NCBI RefSeq assembly: GCF_003671765.1
Contig: NZ_QPIB01000038.1
Span: 40,143-104,142 of the forward strand
DNA: 64,000 nt
DNA from: Xenophilus sp. E41
GTDB taxonomy: Bacteria; Pseudomonadota; Gammaproteobacteria; Burkholderiales; Burkholderiaceae_C
Reading direction: 5' to 3'
Part shown: piece by piece, positions 28,724-37,606 of the stretch
How positions within the stretch are numbered: the stretch's first letter is position 1
How the letters are laid out: every line of letters begins with the position of its first letter
Program-made: the position numbers and the translations under genes
The notes under the pieces: model-generated
Databases searched by the model: none
Told to the model about the DNA's origin: nothing
What the model saw: the letters and a program-made list of their open reading frames with translations, nothing else

Positions 28724-29668
28724 ATGGCGCCACAGACCGGCCTGACGCCTCGCATGGCCGGCGTCGTCGAGCGCATGGCACGGGCCCGGCAGCCGGCGCT
28801 GGACACGCTCACGCCCGAGGCGGCGAAGGCGGCCTACGAGAAGGGCGCCGGCGTGCTCGAGCTGCCCAAGCCCGCGCTGGAACGGGTCGAGGATTTCGCC
28901 ATCCCCGCGCGGGATGGCGCCAGGCTGGCCGCACGGCTGTATGCCCCGTCGCACGCCGAGCTGCCGGTGCTGCTGTACTTCCATGGCGGGGGCTTCACGG
29001 TCGGCAGCATCGCCACCCACGACACGCTGTGCCGCGTGCTGGCGTCCGAGGCCGGCTGCGCGGTCGTCTCGCTGGACTACCGGCTGGCGCCCGCGCACCG
29101 CTTTCCCACGGCCGTGCACGATGCCTGGGATGCCGTGCAGTTCCTCCGGCGCGAGGGTGCGCCGCGCTTCGGCATCGACGCCGGCCGCCTCGCATTGGGC
29201 GGAGACAGCGCGGGCGGCACGCTGGCGGCCGTGTGCGCGATCCTCGCGCGCGATGCGGACCTTCCGGTCGCGCTGCAGCTGCTGTTCTATCCCGGCACCG
29301 GCGCATGGCAGGACACCGATTCGTACCGCCGCTTCGCCGATGGCCCGGTGCTCACGGCCTCGCTGGTGCGCTGGTTCTTCTCGCACTACATCGACGACGC
29401 CGACCGCGAGGACTGGCGCTTCGCGCCGCTCAACGCCGAGGACGTGGAGGGCGTCGCGCCGGCCTGGATCGGCCTCGCGGAGTGCGACCCGGCCGTCGAC
29501 GATGGCCTGGCCTACGCCGACAAGCTGCGCCTGGCCGGCGTGCCGGTCGATCTGGAGATCTACCGGGGCGTCGTGCACGAGTTTCTCAAGATGGGCCGCG
29601 CGATCCCCGAGGCGCGCACGGCGCAGGCCGACGCGGCGCGGGCGCTGCACGAAGCGCTCGGCCGATGA
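28724..29668 (+). CDS. Alpha/beta-hydrolase esterase, hormone-sensitive-lipase family
   Basis: 314 aa. The oxyanion motif HGGGFTVGS (about 86-94), nucleophile elbow GDSAGG (about 160-165), acid ECDPAVDDG (about 254) and VHEF with the catalytic His (about 285) are in the HSL/family IV order. No signal peptide, so intracellular. It hydrolyses short-chain esters of unknown physiological role. It is divergent from the alcohol dehydrogenase. Confidence 0.9.
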   Translation: MAPQTGLTPRMAGVVERMARARQPALDTLTPEAAKAAYEKGAGVLELPKPALERVEDFAIPARDGARLAARLYAPSHAELPVLLYFHGGGFTVGSIATHDTLCRVLASEAGCAVVSLDYRLAPAHRFPTAVHDAWDAVQFLRREGAPRFGIDAGRLALGGDSAGGTLAAVCAILARDADLPVALQLLFYPGTGAWQDTDSYRRFADGPVLTASLVRWFFSHYIDDADREDWRFAPLNAEDVEGVAPAWIGLAECDPAVDDGLAYADKLRLAGVPVDLEIYRGVVHEFLKMGRAIPEARTAQADAARALHEALGR

Positions 29669-29863
29669 GCGGCGGCCGCTCGCTCTCATTTGCATAGCAT
29701 CCTGCGTCCATCCGGCGCGCGTTTCAGGCCGATCCGGCATAAGTGGCAGCAATACCCGCGCGCGGCGCGGGCTGACGCACACGCGCCAACCCCCGTGCTG
29801 CACGCGGGCTATCCTCGCCCGGCTTTCCTTCCAACCCGAGACAAGACGCCAGAAAGGCCCGCC

Positions 29864-30724
29864 ATGCAACGTTCCGACTTCCGCTTCTTCCATCGCCTGC
29901 GCGTGCGCTGGGCCGAGGTGGACATGCAGAAGATCGTCTTCAACGCCCACTACCTCATGTACTTCGACACCGCGATCGCCGACTACTGGCGTGCGCTGGC
30001 GCTGCCCTACGAAGAGGCCATGCACGCGCTCGAAGGCGATCTCTACGTGCGCAAGGCGACGATCGATTTCCAGGCCTCGGCGCGAATCGACGACCTGCTC
30101 GACGTGGGCATGAAGTGCACGCGCATCGGCAACTCGTCGATGGCCTTCACGGGCGGGCTGTTCCGCCAGAACGAGTTCCTGGTCGGCTGCGAACTGGTCT
30201 ACGTGTTCGCCGACCCGGCGACACAGACCTCGCGCCCGGTGCCGCAGGCGCTGCGCGACATCCTGCTGGGTTACGAGGCCGGCGAGACCATGACCGAAGT
30301 CGTGACCGGCAGCTGGGACGCGCTGGGCGAGGGCGCCAGCGCGCTGCGCCGGAAAGTCTTCATCGAGGAGCAGCAGATCCCCAAGGAACTGGAGTGGGAC
30401 GAGCACGATGCCGTCGTCACCCACGCCGTCGCCCGCAACCGGCTCGGCCAGGTCGTCGCCACTGGTCGCCTGCTGCCGGGCGAGGGCGGCGTGGCCCGCA
30501 TCGGCCGCATGGCCGTGCACCGCGTGCTGCGTGGCGAAGGCCATGGCGAGGCGGTGCTGCGTGCGCTGGAGAACGTGGCCCGCGCGCGCGGCGACCGCGC
30601 GGTGGGCTTGCATGCCCAGCGCAGCGCCGAGCGCTTCTACGCCCGGCTGGGTTATGCGCCGGTGGGCGAGCCCTTCGATGAAGCGGGCATCCCGCACATC
30701 GAGATGGAGCGCGCGCTGCGCTGA
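29864..30724 (+). CDS. Acyl-CoA thioesterase (hotdog) - GNAT acetyltransferase fusion
   Basis: 286 aa from the ATG at 29864; an in-frame ORF extends upstream but is not protein-like. Residues about 8-140 are a 4HBT/YbgC-like hotdog domain (RVRWAEVDMQKIVFNAHYLMYFD). Residues about 150-285 are a GNAT domain of the ElaA-like type (ALRRKVFIEEQQIPKELEWDE, and the acetyl-CoA loop RGEGHGEAV at about 222-230). The first half would hydrolyse an acyl-CoA and the second would transfer an acyl group from CoA. Both domains are full length, with only a short linker. Substrates unknown. Confidence 0.87.
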   Translation: MQRSDFRFFHRLRVRWAEVDMQKIVFNAHYLMYFDTAIADYWRALALPYEEAMHALEGDLYVRKATIDFQASARIDDLLDVGMKCTRIGNSSMAFTGGLFRQNEFLVGCELVYVFADPATQTSRPVPQALRDILLGYEAGETMTEVVTGSWDALGEGASALRRKVFIEEQQIPKELEWDEHDAVVTHAVARNRLGQVVATGRLLPGEGGVARIGRMAVHRVLRGEGHGEAVLRALENVARARGDRAVGLHAQRSAERFYARLGYAPVGEPFDEAGIPHIEMERALR

Positions 30725-30728
30725 GGGC

Positions 30729-30769
30729 GCTCCTTTTTCGATCACGGCCCGCGGCCGCCGGACGGGCGC
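30729..30769 (+). repeat. Degenerate 41-bp two-hairpin repeat, copy K
   Basis: The spacing is exactly that of the intact copies, but the first module reads GCTCCTTTTTCGATCAC and the second keeps only the right arm CGGGCGC, followed by TGCAG as in copies F and G. It begins four bases after the stop of the thioesterase-GNAT gene. Confidence 0.5.
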
Positions 30770-30800
30770 TGCAGGGCCGACCTGGCCTGCAATCGGCTGC

Positions 30801-31694
30801 TCAGTCATGGGCCGGTGGATCCGGCACGTAGCCCAGGCTGGAGCCCGGGAATGGCGAGGGCGTACCCGACGGCCAGCGGGGCGGCGGCGAAGGAATGACG
30901 CCGGCCGCCACCAGGTTCTCGCGGCTGTCGTAGCGGATGCGGATCAGCTCCTGCGGCGACCGGCTGGCGCGCTCGAAGCGCGTGTGGCCCACGTGGGAGG
31001 TCTCGCGCCGGCCATGGCCGGTGCCCAGGCTGGGCGCGGGCGCGGCGGGCGCCATCGACTTGGCGGCCGCGTCGGCCGATCCCATGGGCGCCGACGACTC
31101 GGCCGCCGGCGGGGCGGCCTCGGCACGTCGCTCGCGCTCGGTGCCGGCACCGTTGGCGGACTCGGACCGGCGCGCCACCGGCGGCGCCCACTGCGGCACC
31201 GGCGCCACACGCTCACGGAACACCGCGACGCCGATCACGCCCACGTCGTCCGGCCGGCCGGTGCGGCTCGCGTAGGCATTCGCCTGCGCGGTGAACTCGA
31301 AGGCCGCGACCTGCGCGTCGCTCTTGCGCCAGCCGGTGATGTCGGCGCGCTCGCCGGCATCGATCACGTAGCCGTTCTGCTCCAGCGCGGCGGTTTCGCC
31401 GCTCACCACGTTCACGCCGTCGACCGACATCACGGCCATCAGGCGCTCGCCCTGCGTGTTGCGCACGCGGATGGCGTAGCGCGCGCCCGGCGTGCCGGCC
31501 ACCCAGTACTCGCCGCGGTGGCGGTACACGGGCAACTCGCGGCCGGTGCTGCGGTCGACAATGCTGACCTGCATCAGGGCGCCGAGCCGGCCGTCGGGGG
31601 GCGGCACGGTGCGCGCACCGGCGGTGGTGGTGGCCAGGGCCGCCAGGCCGAGGCATGCGGCCGCCGCGGCGGCGGCGAGGGATCTGCGATTCAT
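30801..31694 (-). CDS. Secreted hypothetical protein with N-terminal beta domain
   Basis: 297 aa from the ATG at 31694 (GAGGA upstream); an ATG at 31712 would add six residues. An Ala-rich signal peptide (about 1-28) ends near AGARTV. Residues about 30-160 look like a compact beta-domain (VSIVDRSTGRELPVYRHRGEYWVAGTPG and VMSVDGVNVVSG). The C-terminal 130 residues are low-complexity, rich in Ala, Pro, Arg and Ser. Family not recognised. Probably periplasmic or surface-exposed. Confidence 0.65.
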   Translation of the reverse strand: MNRRSLAAAAAAACLGLAALATTTAGARTVPPPDGRLGALMQVSIVDRSTGRELPVYRHRGEYWVAGTPGARYAIRVRNTQGERLMAVMSVDGVNVVSGETAALEQNGYVIDAGERADITGWRKSDAQVAAFEFTAQANAYASRTGRPDDVGVIGVAVFRERVAPVPQWAPPVARRSESANGAGTERERRAEAAPPAAESSAPMGSADAAAKSMAPAAPAPSLGTGHGRRETSHVGHTRFERASRSPQELIRIRYDSRENLVAAGVIPSPPPRWPSGTPSPFPGSSLGYVPDPPAHD

Positions 31695-31781
31695 GGTCCT
31701 GTCCTCTTGCATCGAGTGGTCGATGCGCGTTCTACGGGGCAGCTGCCGGAACGGGGTCAGGGGCGAGCAGAAATTTCGCTT

Positions 31782-31822
31782 GCTATGAAATCGATAGCGG
31801 GTTGCGCAGGCGGGGCGGGCGC
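31782..31822 (+). repeat. 41-bp two-hairpin interspersed repeat, copy F
   Basis: GCTATGAAATCGATAGC (31782-31798), 5 nt, GC module (31804-31822) with a degenerate left arm, then TGCAGCC and a six-T run. It lies between the ygfZ stop (minus strand) and the start of the secreted-protein gene. Confidence 0.8.
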
Positions 31823-31838
31823 TGCAGCCTTTTTTGGC

Positions 31839-32777
31839 TCAGATGTCGTCGCGCAGCGGGTAGGGCAGGGGTTCCACCGTCAGCGCCGGGCCATCGGCCG
31901 TGCCGGCATGCAGGCTGCCGGCTTCGAGCGCAGCGATCTGCATCGACACCATCGCCGCCCAGCCGCCGCCCGGTGCAGGCGCCGCCTGTGCGACGGTGCC
32001 CACGGGCTGCTCGGCATCGCCGGCCGCGAACACTTCCTGGCCGGCGGTCAGCGGCGCACCGGCCTTCACCAGGTACGCGCGGCGCTTGAGCGTGCCGCGG
32101 AATTGGCTGCGCGCCACCACCTCCTGGCCGGGGTAGCAGCCCTTCTTGAAGTTCACGCCGTCGACCGATTCGTAGTTCAGCATCTGCGGCACGAAGGCGT
32201 CGACCACCGGCGTGCCGAGGGTGACGACCCCGCTGCGCACCTCGCTCCAGGCCCAGGTCGCGGCATCGAGCAGCTCGCCTTCGGGTGCCGGTGCCGCAGC
32301 CGGGCCGGTCCACAGCGCGCGCGGCACGCCATCGGCCGGGTAGAGCGTGACGGCGTGCGCCTCGCCCACAGTGGTGCAGCGCCAGGGCGGGGCGCCGGCA
32401 TCGACGTCGTTGGCCGACAGGGCCGCACCGGCCAGGCCGCGCACGGCGATCTCGGCGCTGGCATCGCCGAGCTTGACCTTGGCACGCAGCACGTACATCG
32501 ACAGGCGCTTGAGCGTGGCGGCCAGCAGGTCGCGGCTGCAGACGAGCAGGATCACCTCGGGCGCGGCCCGCAGTCCGATGAAGCTGGCGATCATTCGGCC
32601 CTTGGGCGTGCACAGCGCCGCGAGGCGGGCCTCGTGGGCGCCCATCAGCACGAAATCCTGGGTCAGCTGGCCATGCAGGAAGGCCGCGGCATCGGGGCCT
32701 TCGGCGCGGATCACGCCGAGCGTGTCGAGGGCGGGCGTCACGCCCTGCAACAGGGGACTTGGAAGGGGCGCAGTCAT
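31839..32777 (-). CDS. ygfZ: YgfZ, folate-dependent Fe-S cluster maintenance protein
   Basis: 312 aa. The family signature KKGCYPGQE occupies residues 211-219 with its essential Cys (214). An N-terminal GcvT-like fold includes AAFLHGQLTQDF. YgfZ/CAF17 proteins bind folate and help mature or repair certain [4Fe-4S] enzymes. The start lies 101 bases from the mltG GTG on the opposite strand. ygfZ next to mltG is a frequent arrangement in beta-proteobacteria, which supports both assignments. Confidence 0.93.
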   Translation of the reverse strand: MTAPLPSPLLQGVTPALDTLGVIRAEGPDAAAFLHGQLTQDFVLMGAHEARLAALCTPKGRMIASFIGLRAAPEVILLVCSRDLLAATLKRLSMYVLRAKVKLGDASAEIAVRGLAGAALSANDVDAGAPPWRCTTVGEAHAVTLYPADGVPRALWTGPAAAPAPEGELLDAATWAWSEVRSGVVTLGTPVVDAFVPQMLNYESVDGVNFKKGCYPGQEVVARSQFRGTLKRRAYLVKAGAPLTAGQEVFAAGDAEQPVGTVAQAAPAPGGGWAAMVSMQIAALEAGSLHAGTADGPALTVEPLPYPLRDDI

Positions 32778-32878
32778 CGCTGAATTATCATGGGCCGCTC
32801 CGGTCCCCAGGCCCCGCAGGGCTTCCCGTCCCGCTGCCGGAGACCCCGCTTTTTTGCCCGCCCGACACTCCTGCCGCC

Positions 32879-33874
32879 GTGCGCCGCTTCTTCCTCACGA
32901 TCTTCCTGCTCGCCGCGCTGTGCGTGCTCGGCGCCGGCGCCGCTGCCTTGTGGTGGCTGCACCAGCCGCTGAAGCTGCCGGCGCCAAGCGTCGACCTCTC
33001 GGTCGAGCCCGGTACCACGCCACGCGGCGTGGCGCAGGCCGTGGCGGACACCGGCACGGCCGTGAACCCGCAGCTGCTGTACTGGTGGTTCCGCTTCTCG
33101 GGCCAGGACCGGCAGATCCGCGCCGGCAGCTACGAGCTCGACCGGGGCCTGACGCCGCGCACGCTGCTGGCCGTGCTGGTGCGCGGCGAGGAGGCCACCC
33201 GCAGCGTGGTGCTGGTCGAGGGATGGAACATCCGCCAGGTGCGCGCCGCGCTGGCCAAGGCCGACATGCTCAAGCCCGACACCGCCGGCCTCAGCGACGA
33301 GCAGTTCATGGAGCGCATCGGCCGGCCCGGCGTGCATCCGGAAGGGCGCTTCTTTCCGGACACGTACACCTATTCGAAGAACTCCAGCGACGTCGCGCTG
33401 CTGCAGCGGGCCATGCGGGCGATGGACAAGAAGCTCGAGGCCGCCTGGGCCGCACGCGCCAGCGACCTTCCGCTCAAGTCGGCCGACGAGGCGCTCATCC
33501 TGGCCAGCATCGTCGAGAAGGAGACCGGCAAGGCCAACGACCGGGCCGAGGTGGCGGCCGTGTTCGTCAACCGGCTGCGCATCGGCATGCCGCTGCAGAC
33601 CGATCCGACGGTGATCTACGGCCTGGGCGCGGCCTTCGACGGCAACCTGCGCAAGCGCGACCTCCAGGCCGACACGCCCTGGAACACCTACACGCGCCCC
33701 GGCCTGCCGCCCACCCCGATCGCCATGCCGGGCAAGGCGGCGCTGCTGGCCGCCGTGCAGCCGGCGCGCAGCCGTTCGCTGTATTTCGTGGCGCGTGGCG
33801 ACGGCACCAGCCAGTTCAGCGAATCGCTCGACGCGCACAACCGCGCCGTCAACAAGTACCAGCGGGGCCAGTGA
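32879..33874 (+). CDS. mltG: MltG, endolytic peptidoglycan transglycosylase
   Basis: 331 aa from a GTG at 32879, placed just before the single membrane anchor (about 4-25). The open frame upstream is Pro-rich and overlaps the ygfZ promoter, so it is rejected. After a LysM-like domain the catalytic region has EGRFFPDTY (about 160) and ASIVEKETG (about 208-216) with the catalytic Glu, then [10 protein letters not shown] and [12 protein letters not shown]. MltG cleaves nascent glycan strands at the inner membrane and sets glycan length. It is first gene of mltG-tmk-holB-pilZ. Confidence 0.95.
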   Translation: MRRFFLTIFLLAALCVLGAGAAALWWLHQPLKLPAPSVDLSVEPGTTPRGVAQAVADTGTAVNPQLLYWWFRFSGQDRQIRAGSYELDRGLTPRTLLAVLVRGEEATRSVVLVEGWNIRQVRAALAKADMLKPDTAGLSDEQFMERIGRPGVHPEGRFFPDTYTYSKNSSDVALLQRAMRAMDKKLEAAWAARASDLPLKSADEALILASIVEKETGKANDRAEVAAVFVNRLRIGMPLQTDPTVIYGLGAAFDGNLRKRDLQADTPWNTYTRPGLPPTPIAMPGKAALLAAVQPARSRSLYFVARGDGTSQFSESLDAHNRAVNKYQRGQ

Positions 33875-33884
33875 GCCGCACGCC

Positions 33885-34529
33885 ATGACGCAGCGCCAGG
33901 GTCTGTTCATCACGCTCGAGGGCATCGACGGTGCCGGCAAGTCCAGCCACGTCGACGCGCTGGAAGCGCTATTCCGCGCCGCCGGCCGCGAGGTGGTGCG
34001 CACGCGCGAGCCGGGCGGCACGCCGCTGGCCGAAACCCTGCGCGGCCTTGTGCTGGGCGAGGCGATGGATCCGCTGACCGAGTCGCTGCTCGTCTTCGCG
34101 GCGCGGCGCGACCACGTCGTGAACGTGATCGCGCCGGCGCTGGAACGCGGCGCCGTGGTGCTGTGCGACCGCTTCACCGACGCCACCTTCGCCTACCAGG
34201 GCGGCGGGCGCGGCTTCGATCCGGGCGTGCTCGGCACGCTCGAGCGCTGGGTCCAGGGCGGGCAGGGCGGGGCGTCCGACCTGCTGCAGCCCGCGCTCAC
34301 GCTGTGGTTCGACCTGGCGCCGGAGACGGCCGCCGAGCGCCTCGCCGGTGCGCGGCTGCCCGATCGCTTCGAGGCGCAGCCGGTCGACTTCTTCCGCCGG
34401 GTGGCCGAGGGCTATGCGCGCCGGGCCGGCACCGACGCCGGCCGCTTCGAGCGCATCGACGCCGACGCCACGCGCGAAACCGTGTGGGCACAGGTCGAGG
34501 CGGCTGTGCGTCGCAGGGGCCTGCTGTGA
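33885..34529 (+). CDS. tmk: Thymidylate kinase
   Basis: 214 aa. P-loop GIDGAGKS (13-20), DR(F/Y) motif [16 protein letters not shown] (about 95-110) and LID-region acidic residues are all in place. It phosphorylates dTMP to dTDP for DNA synthesis. It starts 10 bases after mltG and its stop overlaps the holB GTG start. The gene order mltG-tmk-holB is widely conserved in proteobacteria. Confidence 0.96.
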   Translation: MTQRQGLFITLEGIDGAGKSSHVDALEALFRAAGREVVRTREPGGTPLAETLRGLVLGEAMDPLTESLLVFAARRDHVVNVIAPALERGAVVLCDRFTDATFAYQGGGRGFDPGVLGTLERWVQGGQGGASDLLQPALTLWFDLAPETAAERLAGARLPDRFEAQPVDFFRRVAEGYARRAGTDAGRFERIDADATRETVWAQVEAAVRRRGLL

Positions 34530-35554
34530 GCGGACCCGGCGATCAGGCCCCGCCCTTGGCCCCCTGGCTTGCACGGGCGCGCGATGCGCTGCTGCGCCAG
34601 CGCGGCCATGCCTGGCTGCTGCAGGGGCCGTCGGGCCTGGGGCAGTACGAGCTGGCGCTTGCGCTGGCCAGCGCCTGGCTGTGCGAGCAGCCGGGCCCGC
34701 AGGGCGCCTGCGGCCACTGCGCCAGCTGCCACGCGATCAGGGTGCGCACGCATGCCGATCTGTGCGTGCTGATGCCCGAGGTGGCGATGCACGAACTGGG
34801 CTGGCCGCTGGACGAGAAGGCCCAGTCCGAGATCGACGACAAGAAGCGCAAACCCAGCCGCGAGATCCGCGTCGAGGCGATGCGCGACGCCGTGGGCTTT
34901 GCCCAGCGCACCAGCGCCCGCGGCCGCGGCAAGGTGGTGCTGGTCTACCCGGCCGAACGCATGAACGCGATCTCGGCCAATGCCCTGCTCAAGACGCTGG
35001 AGGAGCCCGCCGGCGACGTGCGCTTCGTGCTCGCCAGCGAAGCCGCCTGGCAGCTGCTGCCCACCATCCGCAGCCGCTGCCTCGGCCATGCGCTGCCGTG
35101 GCCGCCCCTGGACGAAGCCCAGGCATGGCTGGTGGCGCAGGGCATCGCCGAGACCGAGGCCGCGGTGCTGCTGCGCGCGGCGGGCGGCCGCCCCGACGCC
35201 GCCCTGCGCCTGGCCCGCAACGGCCCATCGCCCAAGGCCTGGGGCCTGCTGCCCAAGGCCATGCAGCGCGGCGACGTGAGTGCGCTGGCCGACCAGGCGC
35301 CGCCGGCCGCCATCGAGGCGCTGCAGAAACTCTGCCACGACCTGATGGCCGTGCGCAGCGGCGCAGCGCCGCGCTTCTTCGACGCGCAGGACCTGCCGCC
35401 CGCTCCGCCGGCCATGCCGCTCGCGCGCTGGGCGCAGTCCCTCATGAAGGCGGCGCGCACGGCCGAGCACCCGTTCAACGCCGGACTCATGCTGGAGGCG
35501 CTTGTGAGCGAGGCGCAAAGCACCCTAAACTCGGCCGCTGCACGCCGCCCATGA
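34526..35554 (+). CDS. holB: DNA polymerase III subunit delta prime
   Basis: 342 aa from a GTG overlapping the tmk stop. The N-terminal AAA+ fold has a P-loop without the Lys ([11 protein letters not shown]), as expected for the non-ATP-binding delta-prime subunit. The zinc finger CGHCASCH follows (about 68-75), then [21 protein letters not shown] and the SRC sensor region (IRSRC). It is a structural part of the clamp loader. Its stop overlaps the pilZ start. Confidence 0.95.
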   Translation: MSGPGDQAPPLAPWLARARDALLRQRGHAWLLQGPSGLGQYELALALASAWLCEQPGPQGACGHCASCHAIRVRTHADLCVLMPEVAMHELGWPLDEKAQSEIDDKKRKPSREIRVEAMRDAVGFAQRTSARGRGKVVLVYPAERMNAISANALLKTLEEPAGDVRFVLASEAAWQLLPTIRSRCLGHALPWPPLDEAQAWLVAQGIAETEAAVLLRAAGGRPDAALRLARNGPSPKAWGLLPKAMQRGDVSALADQAPPAAIEALQKLCHDLMAVRSGAAPRFFDAQDLPPAPPAMPLARWAQSLMKAARTAEHPFNAGLMLEALVSEAQSTLNSAAARRP

Positions 35555-35916
35555 ACACACCCGCCGCCCCCGCCACGCCCCGTCCCAGCGTCATCCAGCT
35601 GGCGATCAAGGAAAAGGGCGCGCTCTATGCGGCCTACATCCCGCTCTTTGCCGAGGGCGGCGTGTTCATCCCGACCACGCGCGAGTACCGGCTGGGCGAC
35701 GATGTGTACGTGCTGCTGACCCTCCCGGACGACCCGCAACGCTACCCGGTGGCCGGCAAAGTCGCCTGGATCACGCCGCAGCGTGCCGCCGGCACGCGCT
35801 CGCCAGGCGTCGGGGTCCGCTTCCCGTCCGACGAGAAGTCGCGCCAGCTCAAGGCGCGCATCGAGGAGGCGCTGGGCGGCACCATGGCGTCCGACCGGCC
35901 GACGCAGACGATCTGA
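35551..35916 (+). CDS. PilZ domain protein (type IV pilus PilZ type)
   Basis: 121 aa. The single PilZ domain includes LFAEGGVFIPTTREYRLGDDVYVLLTL and PVAGKVAWITPQRAAG. The usual c-di-GMP-binding RxxxR is not visible near the N-terminus, which matches the PilZ protein itself, a pilus-assembly factor that does not bind the nucleotide. It is cotranscribed behind holB, the standard location of pilZ. The terminator that follows ends this operon. Confidence 0.88.
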   Translation: MNTPAAPATPRPSVIQLAIKEKGALYAAYIPLFAEGGVFIPTTREYRLGDDVYVLLTLPDDPQRYPVAGKVAWITPQRAAGTRSPGVGVRFPSDEKSRQLKARIEEALGGTMASDRPTQTI

Positions 35917-35956
35917 TTGTTTTGTTCCGGCTTGCGCAGTCGCGCGGCCTGCTTCC

Positions 35957-35989
35957 ACGGCGGTGCGCTCCACCGCCGTTTGCTTTTTT
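35957..35989 (+). terminator. Rho-independent terminator after pilZ
   Basis: ACGGCGGTG and CACCGCCGT form a 9-bp perfect stem with a 5-nt loop, followed by TTTGCTTTTTT. It lies just before the tatD-family start, so that gene probably has its own promoter or depends on read-through. Confidence 0.85.
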
Positions 35990-35992
35990 CCG

Positions 35993-36799
35993 ATGTTCAC
36001 CGACTCCCATTGCCATCTGACCGATCCGGAACTGCTGTCGCGCATGCCGGATGTCCGCGCCGCCATGGCGGCCGCCCGGGTCGACCGCGCCTTGTGCATC
36101 TGCACCACGCTGGAGGAATTCGAGGCGGTGCAGGGCCTTGCGTCCGATTACGACAACTTCTGGGCCTCCGTAGGCGTCCATCCGGACAACGAGAACGTCC
36201 AGGAGCCCTCCGTGGACGATCTGGTGCGGCTTTCGGCGCGGCCCAAGGTGGTCGCCATCGGCGAGACCGGACTCGACTACTACCAGATGGACGAGCGCAA
36301 GGGCGGCCGCACGGTGGCCGATCTCGACTGGCAGCGCGAGCGCTTCCGCGTCCATATCCGGGCGGCCCAGCGAGTGCGAAAGCCGCTGGTCATCCATACG
36401 CGGGACGCATCGGCCGACACGCTGGCGATCCTGCGGGAGGAGGGCGAGGACGGGACGGGAAGGGCGGCAGGGGGCGTGTTCCACTGCTTCACCGAGACCG
36501 CCGAGGTGGCGCGCGCAGCCCTGGACCTGGGTTTCTACGTCTCGTTCTCGGGCATCCTGACCTTCAAGAAGGCCGAGGAACTGCGCGAAGTCGCCGCCTT
36601 CGTGCCCCTGGACCGCATGCTGATCGAGACCGACAGCCCCTACCTGGCCCCAGTGCCGTTCCGAGGAAAGACCAACAGCCCGGCGTACGTGCCCTACGTC
36701 GCGCAGCAGATCGCGACGCTGCGCCAGCTGCCGGTGGAAGCCATCGCCGAGGCTACGAGCCGCAATTTCGAAACGCTCTTCAAGGAGGTTCTTGCTTGA
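35993..36799 (+). CDS. TatD-family metal-dependent hydrolase
   Basis: 268 aa. Metal ligands sit in the expected order: DSHCHL (about 4-9), GETGLDYY (about 89), VIHTRDA (about 129), FHCF (about 161) and ETDSPYLAP (about 210). This is the TatD/YcfH DNase-like TIM barrel, with roles reported in DNA repair and D-amino-acid tRNA-independent proofreading. It follows the holB/pilZ cluster as in many proteobacteria. Its stop overlaps the start of the ankyrin-repeat gene. Confidence 0.92.
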   Translation: MFTDSHCHLTDPELLSRMPDVRAAMAAARVDRALCICTTLEEFEAVQGLASDYDNFWASVGVHPDNENVQEPSVDDLVRLSARPKVVAIGETGLDYYQMDERKGGRTVADLDWQRERFRVHIRAAQRVRKPLVIHTRDASADTLAILREEGEDGTGRAAGGVFHCFTETAEVARAALDLGFYVSFSGILTFKKAEELREVAAFVPLDRMLIETDSPYLAPVPFRGKTNSPAYVPYVAQQIATLRQLPVEAIAEATSRNFETLFKEVLA

Positions 36800-37467
36800 G
36801 AAACTACATGAGAAAACTGGCTTATCTCGTTGCGCTGTTTGCAATTTCTTGTGCGACGACAGCGGGTTCGTACGACGATTTCTTTCGTGCCGTCATCAGC
36901 GACAACCCTGGCACCGTGCGCTCGCTGATCGAGCGCGGCTTCGACCCCAACACGGTCAACGAGAAGAAGCAGACCGGCCTCATCCTGGCCCTGCGCGAAC
37001 CCTCGCCGAAGGTGGCCAAGGTGCTCATCGAATCGCCCAAGACCGACGTCAGCGCCGTCAACGGCAGCGACGAATCGCCGCTCATGATGGCCGCGCTCAA
37101 GGGGCAGCAGGAGTTCGTCACGATGCTGCTGGCGCGCGATGCCGCGGTGAACAAGACCGGTTGGGCGCCGCTGCATTACGCCGCCACGTCCGGGCAGATC
37201 ACGATCATGAAGCAGTTGCTGGAGGCCAGCGCCTTCATCGACGCGCAGTCGCCCAACGGCACCACGCCGCTGATGATGGCGGCGATGTACGGCAGTCCCG
37301 AAGCCGTGAAGCTGCTGCTGGACGAAGGCGCCGACATCGCGATGAAGAACGAGCAAGGCATGACTGCGCTCGACTTTGCCAAGCGCGGCAATCGGCCGGA
37401 TGCGATCCAGATGCTGACGGCGGCGGCCGCGAAAGCGCCTCGGCCGGCCAGCGACGGCAAGTGGTGA
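36796..37467 (+). CDS. Secreted ankyrin-repeat protein
   Basis: 223 aa. The TTG at 36796 is chosen because a full AAGGAGG lies seven bases upstream and the start overlaps the tatD stop (TTGA); an ATG at 36808 is the alternative. A signal peptide (about 5-24, LAYLVALFAISCATTAGS) precedes about five ankyrin repeats (about 30-210), for example TGWAPLHYAATSGQITIMKQLLE and GTTPLMMAAMYGSPEAVKLLLD. Probably a periplasmic protein-protein interaction module. Partner unknown. Confidence 0.85.
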   Translation: MRNYMRKLAYLVALFAISCATTAGSYDDFFRAVISDNPGTVRSLIERGFDPNTVNEKKQTGLILALREPSPKVAKVLIESPKTDVSAVNGSDESPLMMAALKGQQEFVTMLLARDAAVNKTGWAPLHYAATSGQITIMKQLLEASAFIDAQSPNGTTPLMMAAMYGSPEAVKLLLDEGADIAMKNEQGMTALDFAKRGNRPDAIQMLTAAAAKAPRPASDGKW

Positions 37468-37606
37468 TCCCATGAGGCTGGGCCCATGGCCCGCCTCGTT
37501 GCCGACGTCTCTTAGAAATACAATAGGTATTATGTCAAATCACAAAGACATTAACGAGGGCAGCTTTTGCGGCGCTCCGTGAGAAGCCCCGCCTTCCCCC
37601 CTTCTC

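Noticed and set aside
28646..30808. N-terminal 720 codons of the 1099-codon minus-strand frame ending in the alcohol dehydrogenase
   Set aside because: Only the last 378 residues are protein-like; the rest is antisense to the esterase and the thioesterase-GNAT genes.
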